A DNA stretch of 64,000 nucleotides from Cyanosarcina radialis HA8281-LM2 (GTDB lineage: Bacteria > Cyanobacteriota > Cyanobacteriia > Cyanobacteriales > CCAP-1448), in NCBI GenBank assembly GCA_019359615.1, contig JAHHHA010000002.1, forward strand, positions 264,499 through 328,498, read 5' to 3'. The notes beneath the pieces are model-generated. The model saw only the letters and a list, made by a program, of their open reading frames with translations. It had not been told where the DNA came from and ran no database searches. Position 1 is the first letter of the stretch. Each line of letters opens with the position of its first letter. Below are positions 52,165 to 59,943 of this stretch, piece by piece. A program made the translations under genes and the position numbers.

Positions 52165-53012
52165 GAGAAAAAAGCCTCCAGTAGGGCGGGTGCTAACACC
52201 GGCCAAACAAACTGCACCTGTTCCATAGTGGGAAACGGATCGACGCGGGCTAAAGTAGCCGTCTGCAAATCTGGGGAAATACCCCAAGTGACTGCGCCGA
52301 AGGTTAGATCGAGTCTTTTGAGTAAAGAAATACTTTGAGGTTCTAGTTCTAAATGCTCTAGAGAGACAGCCGTAGAACGCCAAGCTCGATCGCCCAGAAC
52401 TATGACAATTTCGTAAGCTAAATTGGGATCTGCACAGCGAGCGCGATAAGGCCCTTCACCTTCAGGGATTTCCGGCCAAGCAGCAGTTTGGTAAGTAATG
52501 GCATCTTGCACGTACCATTGTTGGCTGACGAGTGCTGCTGGTGGAGAAGGCGCTCGCAGCGAGAAGACTTCCGCTTGGTCGGCCCTCACCCCCTGCCCCT
52601 CTCCCAAGTTTGGGAGAGGGGTGCCCGCTAGGGCGGGGTGAGGGCTGGTTAAACCGGCCCGCATTTTGGTGAGCGTAAAGGAAGGGGAGGTGCGACCCCA
52701 CAAGCTATAGTTGGTCGGACGGTTGATAACAGTAGCCGGGTTGAGAGTCGCCGCTGCCCACAAGGTCGCTAAACATTCACCGTATTGAAACGAGTCATCG
52801 AAGCTAGTTCGCTGAAGCGATGGTGCGGGAATGCGAAATAAAATCGAGATTTGGGGAGTAATTTCAGCAATGCCGCGATCGATCCTGATAGAAAATAGTC
52901 GTGCAGCGGCAGAAACATCGAGAACGATCGCGTTATAACCTTGTTGGTTCGAGAACTCAGCAAATTCATTAGCGAAGCGATCGCGATCGTCGCCCACAAT
53001 TATTAAATCCAT
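52161..53012 (-). CDS. Degenerate ATP-grasp-like paralogue, partner of the downstream ligase
   Basis: A 283-residue protein that I align by eye with its downstream neighbour: MDLIIVGDDRDRF against MIYIIGLDSDRTF, ATVINRPTN against GTVVNRPGS, IVLGDRAWRSTAV against HVIGDRVCAELI, and LTFGAVTWGIS against LTFAGWDFKVT. The metal-binding EAN is replaced by ARVDPFP, and the ATP-lysine segment is absent, so it is probably catalytically dead. About 26 codons (near 115-141) come from an interspersed repeat inserted in frame (52573-52650). The ATGA overlap with the active ligase suggests a heteromeric complex. The family is not one I know. Confidence 0.6.
   Translation of the reverse strand: MDLIIVGDDRDRFANEFAEFSNQQGYNAIVLDVSAAARLFSIRIDRGIAEITPQISILFRIPAPSLQRTSFDDSFQYGECLATLWAAATLNPATVINRPTNYSLWGRTSPSFTLTKMRAGLTSPHPALAGTPLPNLGEGQGVRADQAEVFSLRAPSPPAALVSQQWYVQDAITYQTAAWPEIPEGEGPYRARCADPNLAYEIVIVLGDRAWRSTAVSLEHLELEPQSISLLKRLDLTFGAVTWGISPDLQTATLARVDPFPTMEQVQFVWPVLAPALLEAFFS
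52573..52650. repeat. Core of the MITE-like repeat inserted in frame into coding sequence
   Basis: GCCCTCACCCCCTGCCCC, the palindrome CTCTCCCAAGTTTGGGAGAG and GGGCGGGGTGAGGGC form the same core as in the spacer copies at 11188 and 16014. It encodes LTSPHPALAGTPLPNLGEGQ-type sequence within the ATP-grasp-like protein without stopping its frame. Confidence 0.75.
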
Positions 53013-53136
53013 TACCCTTTGCCTGACTGAATTTTAATAGCAGTTTGTCTTTTTATTGACTTGTGGGATAGCCCTCTGGGCTGTCAGAAGTGAGGCAGGC
53101 TTTCCTGCCTACCTCACAAGAATGTCAGAAAGAATG
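53013..53136. repeat. Hairpin repeats between the secreted protein and ATP-grasp-like genes
   Basis: TGTGGGATAGCCCTCTGGGCTGTC (about 53061-53083 in two runs, shared with 27728) and AGGCAGGC-TTTC-CTGCCTACCTC (about 53091-53112) both fold. They may act as an attenuator or terminator within a possible operon. Confidence 0.5.
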
Positions 53137-53541
53137 CTAGAAAATAGGTTTATCAGTTTGAATGAGACTCTTTAAAGGAGAAGTTTGCAGTTTTGTAGGC
53201 AAATTAAGTCGATCGGCTGGTAAGATAACGCGATCGGCTGGGTTGACCTGACAAGCATCGCAAGACTCTTTGCATTTGTCGCAAGCGTCCTTTCCTTTAT
53301 CAGAGGCTTCCTTACCCGTACCGCCATCGTTAGCTCGGATGTTGATGGGTAATTGATTCAAGTTTCTTAAGGTATCACGCCTGGACTCTACCTTAATGAA
53401 TGTCTGGTTTTCTTTGCTGAGAGTGGGTGACTCGGAAGAAGCGATCGGTTTGGCCGAAGCTCCACCTACTGTAGATAGAAAGACACTAGGAACAGCCAGA
53501 CCCAGCATCAGCAGTAAACGACTTGGTTTGATAGTCATAAA
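53137..53541 (-). CDS. Small secreted Cys-rich protein upstream of the ATP-grasp pair
   Basis: A 134-residue protein. The signal peptide (MTIKPSRLLLMLGLAVPSVFLSTVGGASA) precedes a mature part of about 105 residues. Its centre is KEASDKGKDACDKCKESCDACQ-like, with five closely spaced cysteines in two CxxC pairs and many acidic and lysine residues, which could bind metal. AGGAG is well placed before the ATG at 53541. The open frame extends upstream, but only through a relic of an ABC gene (53691-53812). It lies on the same strand as, and upstream of, the ATP-grasp genes, so it might be their substrate; this is only an inference. Confidence 0.65.
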   Translation of the reverse strand, partial: FMTIKPSRLLLMLGLAVPSVFLSTVGGASAKPIASSESPTLSKENQTFIKVESRRDTLRNLNQLPINIRANDGGTGKEASDKGKDACDKCKESCDACQVNPADRVILPADRLNLPTKLQTSPLKSLIQTDKPIF

Positions 53542-53690
53542 ATAGCTCCTTGGTTGTTGACAAACGCACCCTACAAAGCGAGATGCCTTAGCACCGGGTG
53601 ATTTGCGTTTGCCTGCTATTCCATAGGGTTGACTGGCTGAGTTTATGCAGTTGGCTCTAAACTGGCAGCGCCTCGCACCATTAAACTTTA

Positions 53691-53812
53691 ATCTTTGAGT
53701 GTATTGGTTTTTCGGGTGAGTAAAAATCTCGTTGGTAGTTCCCATTTCAACGATTTGTCCCTGATACATCACAGCAATGCGATCGCCTAAAAACCGCGCC
53801 AGCCATAAATAC
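53691..53812 (-). pseudogene. Fragment of an ABC transporter ATPase gene, duplicated from 55060-55180
   Basis: About 120 bp nearly identical to the 3' part of the ABC gene at 55012, encoding VMYQGQIVEMGTTNEIFTHPKNQYTQRL. Only a handful of bases differ. Neither the remaining ABC gene nor its stop is present here. It marks the end point of a duplication that encloses the small-protein cassette 53945-55003. Confidence 0.85.
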
Positions 53813-53944
53813 TGGTAGAGTTAATAGCATTAGTTTTAGTTCCGATGACAAAGTATTAATTAGTGCCAGCGAAGATATTGGGATAACTATTATGCGATTA
53901 ATTGTAGAATTACTCTTAATATAAGTAAAGTCAAATTTTTACTC

Positions 53945-54289
53945 ATGTCAAAATTACCCAGCGCTCTAATTGCAAATGTTCTTGATTTGCAGATCCAGTT
54001 ATTGGAGTGCCTTGACGAATCTACAAAAACTATATTCGATCTTCTGGAGCAATACGGTGAGACAGAAGCAACAATTCCAGAACTAGATGAACTGGAAAGT
54101 ATTAGAGAAAAAGCCAATACTTACTATTCGCGTTTTCATACTACTTTGCGACAGATTTATGAATGCCAACCGATCGCTTCTCATGATATCCTGGAACTAC
54201 TTGCAAGATATATTAGTGAATCAGAAGCTGTAGTAGATGCCACAGTAGCAAGTATTCAAGAAATTAAGAAAAATTGGAATTTACCATGA
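53945..54289 (+). CDS. Small helical protein A of a coupled two-gene module, copy 1
   Basis: A 114-residue helical protein without a domain I can name. It shares its frame pattern with the protein at 61958: VLDLQIQLLECLDESTK..., the exact string QYGETEATI, YYSRFHTTLRQI against YYTRLYRLLLQI, ESEAVVDATVAS against ETQAIVDAGDAT, and the same end NWNLP/DWNLP. Its stop overlaps the start of the next gene (ATGA). It is followed by a broken trypsin-like gene, so the unit may be a three-gene cassette. Confidence 0.7.
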   Translation: MSKLPSALIANVLDLQIQLLECLDESTKTIFDLLEQYGETEATIPELDELESIREKANTYYSRFHTTLRQIYECQPIASHDILELLARYISESEAVVDATVASIQEIKKNWNLP

Positions 54290-54528
54290 GTAATAAGCCG
54301 AAAATTCCCGATTTAGAAACAAGAGAGCGTTCTGTGGTTAAATTGCGAGAACTAGCGAAACGCTGGGATGCTTTGATTGCGAATTTAGACGAGTTAAATA
54401 CTCGATTAGAGGGAGATCGGGAAAATAGTATACTTGGAGCTTACGACAAAAGAAGAACAGAGCGTCTAGCTGCCCAAAATCTAGAATCTAGTTCGCTACC
54501 CGACCTTTCACAGCTACCTACAAAATAA
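54286..54528 (+). CDS. Small helical protein B of a coupled two-gene module, copy 1
   Basis: An 80-residue acidic coiled-coil-prone protein, starting MSNKPKIPDLETRERSVVKLRELAKRWDALIANLDELNTRLE by motif order. It is the counterpart of the protein at 61773 (both have MxxxxxxPxLExxERxxxKxxE, W/F-DAxIAxLDE and a late Y-x-K-R/K). The ATG lies inside the stop of protein A, giving translational coupling. The C-terminus LSQLPTK is longer than in copy 2. Function unknown. Confidence 0.65.
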   Translation: MSNKPKIPDLETRERSVVKLRELAKRWDALIANLDELNTRLEGDRENSILGAYDKRRTERLAAQNLESSSLPDLSQLPTK

Positions 54529-54551
54529 CCCCAACGTCTTGGTAGCTTGGC

Positions 54552-55003
54552 ATGATAGTTCGACACGATATTCCAGACCAAAATTTTCTCGTTGATGAAA
54601 GCGATTATCCAGGAATTATCACCTTTTTCAACGGTGATGGTGCAGGAACATTAATCGCTCCGTTATGGATTCTCACTGCTGCCCACACAGCTAGAAATAT
54701 CTCGGATAATCATATAAAAAACTTCGTAAAGCCACAAATTCGATCGATGAAGCGAACGACTATTGGATTAAATTTCGCTTCGATGCCCCACCAGATTGCA
54801 CTTTACTTGAAGGGGTATCTGGGATTGGTGATAGCGGTGGTCCGGCGCTAATCGAAGAGCGAGGCCAACTTTTAATTGCAGGTGTTAGTTGTTAGTTCCT
54901 GGCAAGACCACAAAGACGGGGCGTATGAGCTTTACGAAGCAGTTGAATACTACACGAGAGTCTCTCGTTATGTGCCATGGATTCGCTCGGTATGCGAGAG
55001 CTA
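54552..55003 (+). pseudogene. Trypsin-like serine protease, frameshifted and internally deleted
   Basis: The first frame (ATG 54552) encodes IITFFNGDGAGTLIAPLWILTAAHTA, with the catalytic His. A second frame then gives SGIGDSGGPALIEERGQLLIAGVS, with the catalytic Ser, and after a short duplication (GTTAGTTGTTAGTT at about 54884) a third gives SSWQDHKDGAYELYEAVEYYTRVSRYVPWI by motif order. The region with the catalytic Asp is missing. The gene therefore decayed by deletion and two frame changes. It lies 23 bases after the small-protein pair. Confidence 0.8.
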
Positions 55004-55011
55004 GTCTACCG

Positions 55012-56724
55012 CTAATTCTCTTTAGACTGTCGCGCTAGCAAGGGGGCAGCTTGCAACAACCTTTGAGTATATTGGTTTTTCGGATGAGTAAAAATCTCGC
55101 TGGTAGTTCCCATTTCAACGATTTGTCCCTGATACATCACAGCAATGCGATCGCATAAAAACCTCGCCAGCCACAAGTCATGAGTAATAAATAAATACGT
55201 CAGGTTAAACTGCCGTTTGAGGTCTAACATTAGATCCAATACTTGCGCCTGCACGCTAGCATCTAACATACTCACAGGCTCATCGCAAATCAATAACTTA
55301 GGATTAGTAATTAAAGCCCGCGCGATCGCCACTCGTTGCTGTTGTCCCCCAGATAAATCTCCTGGATAGCGATAATAATACTCAACGGCTGGAATCAAAC
55401 CGACTTTTTCTAGCATTTGCATTACTCGTTCTTTGGCTTCAGCCGGAGTAGCCATGTGATGGACGAACAGCGGATCGGCAATACTATCGCCCACTGTCAT
55501 CAAGGGATTGAGGCAAGCATGAGGATCTTGAAACACCATTTGCATTTGCCGCCGCTGGCCCCTGACTTCACGATCGGATAATTTAGTTAAATCTTCTCCT
55601 AAAAATTCGACCGTGCCACCAGTCGGGCGAATCAATTGCAAAATCGTCCGCGACAAAGTGCTTTTACCGCAGCCAGATTCTCCTACCAAACCAAAAATTT
55701 CCCCCTGAACGAGTTCTAAATTAATTCGATCTACTGCCTTAATGACAGTGTTAGTTTTAGCTGTTTTCGAGAATAGCTTTTCGATGAAATTGGACTCTAG
55801 GGTGTAATACTGCTTTAAATCTCTCACCCGCAAAATGGGAGCGATATTTTCTCTCCCCTGCTTCCCCTGCTTCCCCTGCTCCCCCTGCTTCCCCTGCTCC
55901 CTCTCTCCCTCTCCCTCTTCCGTCGTTTGTAAATGCAACGCTGCTTGCAAGAGCGATCGCGTATACTCGTGCTGTGGGTTTTGAAAAACCGACTCTACCG
56001 TCTCCATTTCGACAATTTTGCCGTCGTACATCACGGCTAGGCGATCGCAATATTCCCCTACCAAGGCCAAATCGTGCGAAATCAACAGCAACGACATCTC
56101 GCGTTCTTTGCACAGGCGCGTCAACTCTTTTAAAATCTCTGCCGCCACGATCACATCTAAGCTAGTAGTAGGTTCGTCAGCTACGATCAGTTTCGGATCT
56201 AGCAGCAAAGCCAGGGCAATAGCTACCCGCTGTCGCATTCCACCGCTAAACTCGTGAGGAAATTGGTGCCAGCGATCTTGGGTAATTTTGACAGCATTTA
56301 AAGTCGCGATCGCTTTTTCTTTGGCTTCCCGTTTAGAAAGTTGCGGTTGATGAGCCTTCAGGGTTTCCAAACAATGTTCGCCAATCGTCATCAGCGGATC
56401 GAGGCGCGTCATCGGATCTTGAAATACCAACGCGACTGCCTCACCCCGAAATTGTCGTAACTCTGCTGGTGTCATCTCGAATACCGATTTGCCAGCAAAC
56501 GTCACTCGTCCTTCAATTTGAGTCGAAGGCGGCAACAGGCGCATCGCGGCACGTCCCAACGTAGATTTGCCGCAACCAGATTCTCCCACCAAGCCTAATT
56601 TTTCTCCTGGATGGAGGGTAAAAGATACATCGTCTACAACCCAATCAGTTCTCCCAGCAGATCTGCCGTGGGGGTAAGCGACACGCAATCCTTCTACACG
56701 AAATAAAGCGTCGATCGTTGCCAT
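55012..56724 (-). CDS. ABC transporter protein with two fused ATPase domains (peptide/nickel type)
   Basis: A 570-residue protein with two nucleotide-binding domains of the DppD/DppF (GsiA-like) type. Domain 1: Walker A GESGCGKST, signature FSGGMRQRVAIA, Walker B LIVADEPTTSLD. Domain 2: GESGCGKST, LSGGQQQRVAIA, LLICDEPVSMLD. The linker (about 270-295) is low complexity, with EQGKQGEQGKQGKQG, from a CCCCTGCTTCCCCTG-type simple repeat. It would energise uptake of peptides or similar solutes; membrane and binding subunits are not in the window. A fragment of its 3' end is duplicated at 53691. Confidence 0.92.
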   Translation of the reverse strand: MATIDALFRVEGLRVAYPHGRSAGRTDWVVDDVSFTLHPGEKLGLVGESGCGKSTLGRAAMRLLPPSTQIEGRVTFAGKSVFEMTPAELRQFRGEAVALVFQDPMTRLDPLMTIGEHCLETLKAHQPQLSKREAKEKAIATLNAVKITQDRWHQFPHEFSGGMRQRVAIALALLLDPKLIVADEPTTSLDVIVAAEILKELTRLCKEREMSLLLISHDLALVGEYCDRLAVMYDGKIVEMETVESVFQNPQHEYTRSLLQAALHLQTTEEGEGEREQGKQGEQGKQGKQGRENIAPILRVRDLKQYYTLESNFIEKLFSKTAKTNTVIKAVDRINLELVQGEIFGLVGESGCGKSTLSRTILQLIRPTGGTVEFLGEDLTKLSDREVRGQRRQMQMVFQDPHACLNPLMTVGDSIADPLFVHHMATPAEAKERVMQMLEKVGLIPAVEYYYRYPGDLSGGQQQRVAIARALITNPKLLICDEPVSMLDASVQAQVLDLMLDLKRQFNLTYLFITHDLWLARFLCDRIAVMYQGQIVEMGTTSEIFTHPKNQYTQRLLQAAPLLARQSKEN

Positions 56725-57086
56725 TGCTCAACAGTCATAAACGCGCAGTTGCATTGTACAGAACTATACCTGTTTATGGCTGAAATCGCACGGGCAAAGG
56801 AAAGTTCGTATACCTGCTTGCCTCCTCGATCGCCTGCACCCGCCTCAATACCCTTAACCTAGCCCAGATTCAGGAAATGGCAACTATTTTCGCTACAATT
56901 GCGATAAAAATCTGTAAATTTGCTGAAAGGTTATGTATCTCCAATTGGTAAGTTAAAACTTAGCAAAGCGATTTAGACACTGGATATTGCCTGCATAACG
57001 ATTGTAGACTAAACCTAAAGTATTGCAGTTGGTCTATTAACACCGATCGGGGCCAGGGATCTAATATATATATAGGGGTGACTTAG
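56725..57086. other. Divergent promoter region
   Basis: About 360 bases between the ABC gene (minus) and the first FHA gene (plus). TATATATATA (about 57064-57073) just before the FHA gene is AT-rich and could belong to a promoter, but it is close to the ATG at 57087; GGGGTGA is the likely ribosome site. I see no gene or RNA. Confidence 0.4.
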
Positions 57087-57761
57087 ATGAACGAACTAAC
57101 GCTGGAATGGGTAGAAACCAGTAATGGGATAAATCAGCGGCGATCGCAGGTGGTGGGCGATCGCCAACCGAGCAAAAACTTTGGCACCATCAGAATCGGT
57201 CGCGATCCAGAGCAATGCGATATTGTCGTCAACCATCAAACAGTATCGAGATTGCACGCGGAAATATATTTTCACCAACAGCAACAAAGCTTTTACTTGC
57301 GCAACCAATCGCAAAGCAACCCAGCTACGGTTGACGGTCAAAGCCTAGCTAGAGGAGAAGTACCGTTAAGACTCGGTAGCAACATCTCTTTAGGACAGTT
57401 ATCGCTTGCGGTAGTTAACGTTGCTCTAGAAGCGGTTCCCCTGCAACGAACTGTAGTGGTATCGGGTGGATCTCCTCAGCCTCAACCAGCCGTCAATCAA
57501 CCGCCAGTTGCACCGAACCATCGTTACCATCATCACCAAAATCCCAATCAGCAGTGGCAGCAACAGCAAGTAGCAGTAAAATCACCACCTCCGCCACCTC
57601 CACCACCTGCAATTCCCACCCCGATCGCTCAAGGTGAAAGTTATGGATTGCAGTGCCACAGATGCGGTAAAGTTTCTGACTATTCAGCCCTCGATTGTCG
57701 CCATTGCGGCACTTCCCTCGCCGGAGCGATCAGCGTTTTAGTTAGACCTGGCAGTCGTTGA
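57087..57761 (+). CDS. FHA domain protein with C-terminal zinc ribbon
   Basis: A 224-residue protein. The FHA domain (about 30-110) has the phosphothreonine-binding pattern IRIGRDPEQCDIVV (Arg of GR), HQTVSRLHAEIYF (S-R-x-H) and NPATVDGQSL. A Gln/Pro/His-rich linker (125-185) with PPPPPPPP leads to a zinc ribbon, CHRCG...CRHCG. FHA domains read phosphothreonine, so it may be a target of Ser/Thr kinases like the one at 13643. It is followed by a second FHA gene on the same strand, with a 180-base repeat-bearing gap. Confidence 0.85.
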   Translation: MNELTLEWVETSNGINQRRSQVVGDRQPSKNFGTIRIGRDPEQCDIVVNHQTVSRLHAEIYFHQQQQSFYLRNQSQSNPATVDGQSLARGEVPLRLGSNISLGQLSLAVVNVALEAVPLQRTVVVSGGSPQPQPAVNQPPVAPNHRYHHHQNPNQQWQQQQVAVKSPPPPPPPPAIPTPIAQGESYGLQCHRCGKVSDYSALDCRHCGTSLAGAISVLVRPGSR

Positions 57762-57940
57762 GGAGGAGAGGGCGGAGAGGGGGAGATGGGGAGAATTTAT
57801 TAACTTCACACTCTTGACTTCTAACTTCTTAAACTCCAGCAACTCCAGACGTGAGACGTTGCATGCAACGTCTCTACATTCTGTAAAGACGCGAGATCTC
57901 GCGTCTCTACGAGTTCTAAACTTCTAAACTTCTCAAATGT
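57762..57940. repeat. Palindromic repeats between the two FHA genes
   Basis: A short GGGGAGATGGGGAGA run (about 57780-57793) is followed by two perfect palindromes: 57853-57874 (centre GCATGC, arms GAGACGTT/AACGTCTC) and 57887-57906 (AGACGCGAGATCTCGCGTCT), separated by CTACATTCTGTA. This pair is a known kind of cyanobacterial interspersed repeat and can fold into two adjacent hairpins. Confidence 0.75.
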
Positions 57941-59902
57941 ATGGAAATTCGCCTTAGTTGGGACGATCCAGCAACCGGGGAACGGCGAGAACCGATGCTG
58001 AACGTGCCGATCGCTTTGGGACGGGAATTCGCTCAACTGCCAGCCGATGTTGGCGGTCGTCGCGTCGCCCGGATAGTGCTAAATAGCTTGCAAGTCTCTC
58101 GCTTTCATGCCCTGATCGACGAAGATGCTACGGGAGTAGTAGTCATAGACCAAGGCAGTGCTAACGGTACGTTTGTCAACGGCCAGCAGCAAACGCGATC
58201 GCCAATTGCCAACGGCGACACCCTGCAAATCGGTCCGTATTACATTACTCTATCTTTTGGATCGGGCAGCCAACCGACGCAGCTACCTAGTGCTGGCAAT
58301 TCTCAAATTTTCTTTAACCCTCAAACCAACCTGCCAGATCCGAGATTTCAGCCGCCCCCACCGCCCGTAAGTCCATCTGGTAGAAGCTTTCCACCACCAG
58401 CATTTCAATCTCAATTCGTCTCAGTTCAAGATCTTTACGCCACTGGCTATCCAGTAGAAGAGCTTAACTATGCTACTGTGGGTGGCGGATTGGGCAGTTA
58501 TATTTGGACCGATTTGCTGCGGATTTATGGAGTCAGGGCCGACCAAATTGCGGCTATCGGACTAGAAGATAGACCCTACGCCCGCTACCAAAGGTTGTGT
58601 CAAAATTCTCAAATTCCCCCTCACGAACGGCTGCGATCGAACTCCGATTCTTGCCCCGATAATATTTGGGGCTGGCCGAGTTACGCCCTCAGAGAGGCAT
58701 GGCACGATTTTTTGCGCGGTCGGATTAATGGTTCTTTGAGGTATTTGTGGCAAGTGTTCGCCGAACCGACGTTTGTAGACACCTACACTCCCCGTTCGGG
58801 AAACGTCTTCAACTCGATCGACCGCGAAACAGCCAGAATCGGCTGGAGTAGAATCTTTCGCTACGGTAGGGTCAGGTCAATTCGCAAAACTAACGATGGC
58901 CGGTATGCGATCGCCTACTCTAGAGGTCCTGGCGACTACGCTTTTGTCGTCGCTCGTTACGTGCATCTGTCCATCGGCTATCCAGCGGTGCAGTTTCTCC
59001 CAGATTTGCAAGATTACCGGGAACGGACTAACGATTTTAAGTCGGTAGTCAACGCTTATGAAGAACACAACCACATCTACGAGCAGTTAGAACGCCAAGG
59101 CGGAACGGTTTTGATTCGCGGTCGGGGAATTGTGGCTTCGCGGATCGTGCAGCGAATTTATGAAGCCAGAAAGCGCAATCCCAATATTTCTTTATTGCAC
59201 TTAATGCGATCGCCTAAACCCCAAGGCAACAAATATCGCTTCTCCCAGCGCCGAGTCAAAGATCACTATGAATTTCAACCCTTCAACTGGCCCAAAGCCG
59301 CTTGGGGAGGGGAGTTACGGGCGATTTTAGAGAGTGCCGCCCCAGAAGAAAAGAAACAGCTATTTACTGACTGGGGCGGTACGACTACAGCCGATCGTAC
59401 TGATTGGGTGCAAATTGTCGCTCAAGGCATCCGAGAAGGCTGGTATCAAATTGCTTTTGGCGAAGTTGAAAAAGTCGATCGCGATGCCCAAGGTCATCTC
59501 GTGACTTACATCCTCGAAAAAGGGATGAAGGGAAAACGGACATTAGAAGCTGACTTTATCATCGATGCCACTGGACTCGATGCCAAAGCCAAAACGAGTC
59601 CTTTGCTAGAAGATCTAGTGAACTTTTACAACCTGCCTCTCAATCATCTGGGACGGCTGGCTGTCAGCAACGATTTTGAACTCGTAGAAATGCGAAATCA
59701 GCAAGGTCAAATGTACGCCGCTGGTGCTGCCACTCTGGGAGGACCTTATGCCCCGGTTGATAGCTTTTTAGGATTGCAATTTGCGAGCTTGTGGTCGGTG
59801 AATCGCCTAGTTACCACTCGTGCCCCCGGTCTGCATCGCCTAAACGTCATTACTTCCCTGGGACAATGGCTGAAGTGGGTGGGAAATCAACCCCCGTCTT
59901 AG
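57941..59902 (+). CDS. FHA domain fused to a flavin-dependent monooxygenase-like domain
   Basis: A 653-residue protein. The FHA domain is residues 5-105: LGREFAQLP, LNSLQVSRFHALI (S-R-x-H) and DQGSANGTFVNGQ, all binding-site residues present. A Pro-rich linker (about 120-155) leads to about 480 residues resembling FAD/NAD(P)-dependent N-hydroxylating monooxygenases: YATVGGGLGSYIW at the dinucleotide fold, GGTVLIRGRGIVASRIVQRIYEA (second Rossmann GxGxxxS) and the ATG motif DFIIDATGLDAK. The GxGxxG of the first site is only partly kept (GGGLGS). Substrate unknown. The FHA part suggests control by phosphothreonine signalling. Confidence 0.82.
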   Translation: MEIRLSWDDPATGERREPMLNVPIALGREFAQLPADVGGRRVARIVLNSLQVSRFHALIDEDATGVVVIDQGSANGTFVNGQQQTRSPIANGDTLQIGPYYITLSFGSGSQPTQLPSAGNSQIFFNPQTNLPDPRFQPPPPPVSPSGRSFPPPAFQSQFVSVQDLYATGYPVEELNYATVGGGLGSYIWTDLLRIYGVRADQIAAIGLEDRPYARYQRLCQNSQIPPHERLRSNSDSCPDNIWGWPSYALREAWHDFLRGRINGSLRYLWQVFAEPTFVDTYTPRSGNVFNSIDRETARIGWSRIFRYGRVRSIRKTNDGRYAIAYSRGPGDYAFVVARYVHLSIGYPAVQFLPDLQDYRERTNDFKSVVNAYEEHNHIYEQLERQGGTVLIRGRGIVASRIVQRIYEARKRNPNISLLHLMRSPKPQGNKYRFSQRRVKDHYEFQPFNWPKAAWGGELRAILESAAPEEKKQLFTDWGGTTTADRTDWVQIVAQGIREGWYQIAFGEVEKVDRDAQGHLVTYILEKGMKGKRTLEADFIIDATGLDAKAKTSPLLEDLVNFYNLPLNHLGRLAVSNDFELVEMRNQQGQMYAAGAATLGGPYAPVDSFLGLQFASLWSVNRLVTTRAPGLHRLNVITSLGQWLKWVGNQPPS

Positions 59903-59943
59903 AGGCGAATTGTCAATTGTGAATTGCGAATTGCCTTGACTTG

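Noticed and set aside
52165..52383. 73-codon N-terminal extension of the ATP-grasp ligase
   Set aside because: It is the overlapping upstream gene read in another frame; the ATGA overlap and family start favour 52164.
53542..53772. 77-codon N-terminal extension of the secreted Cys-rich protein
   Set aside because: It is encoded by the ABC-gene relic; AGGAG and a proper signal peptide mark the start at 53541.
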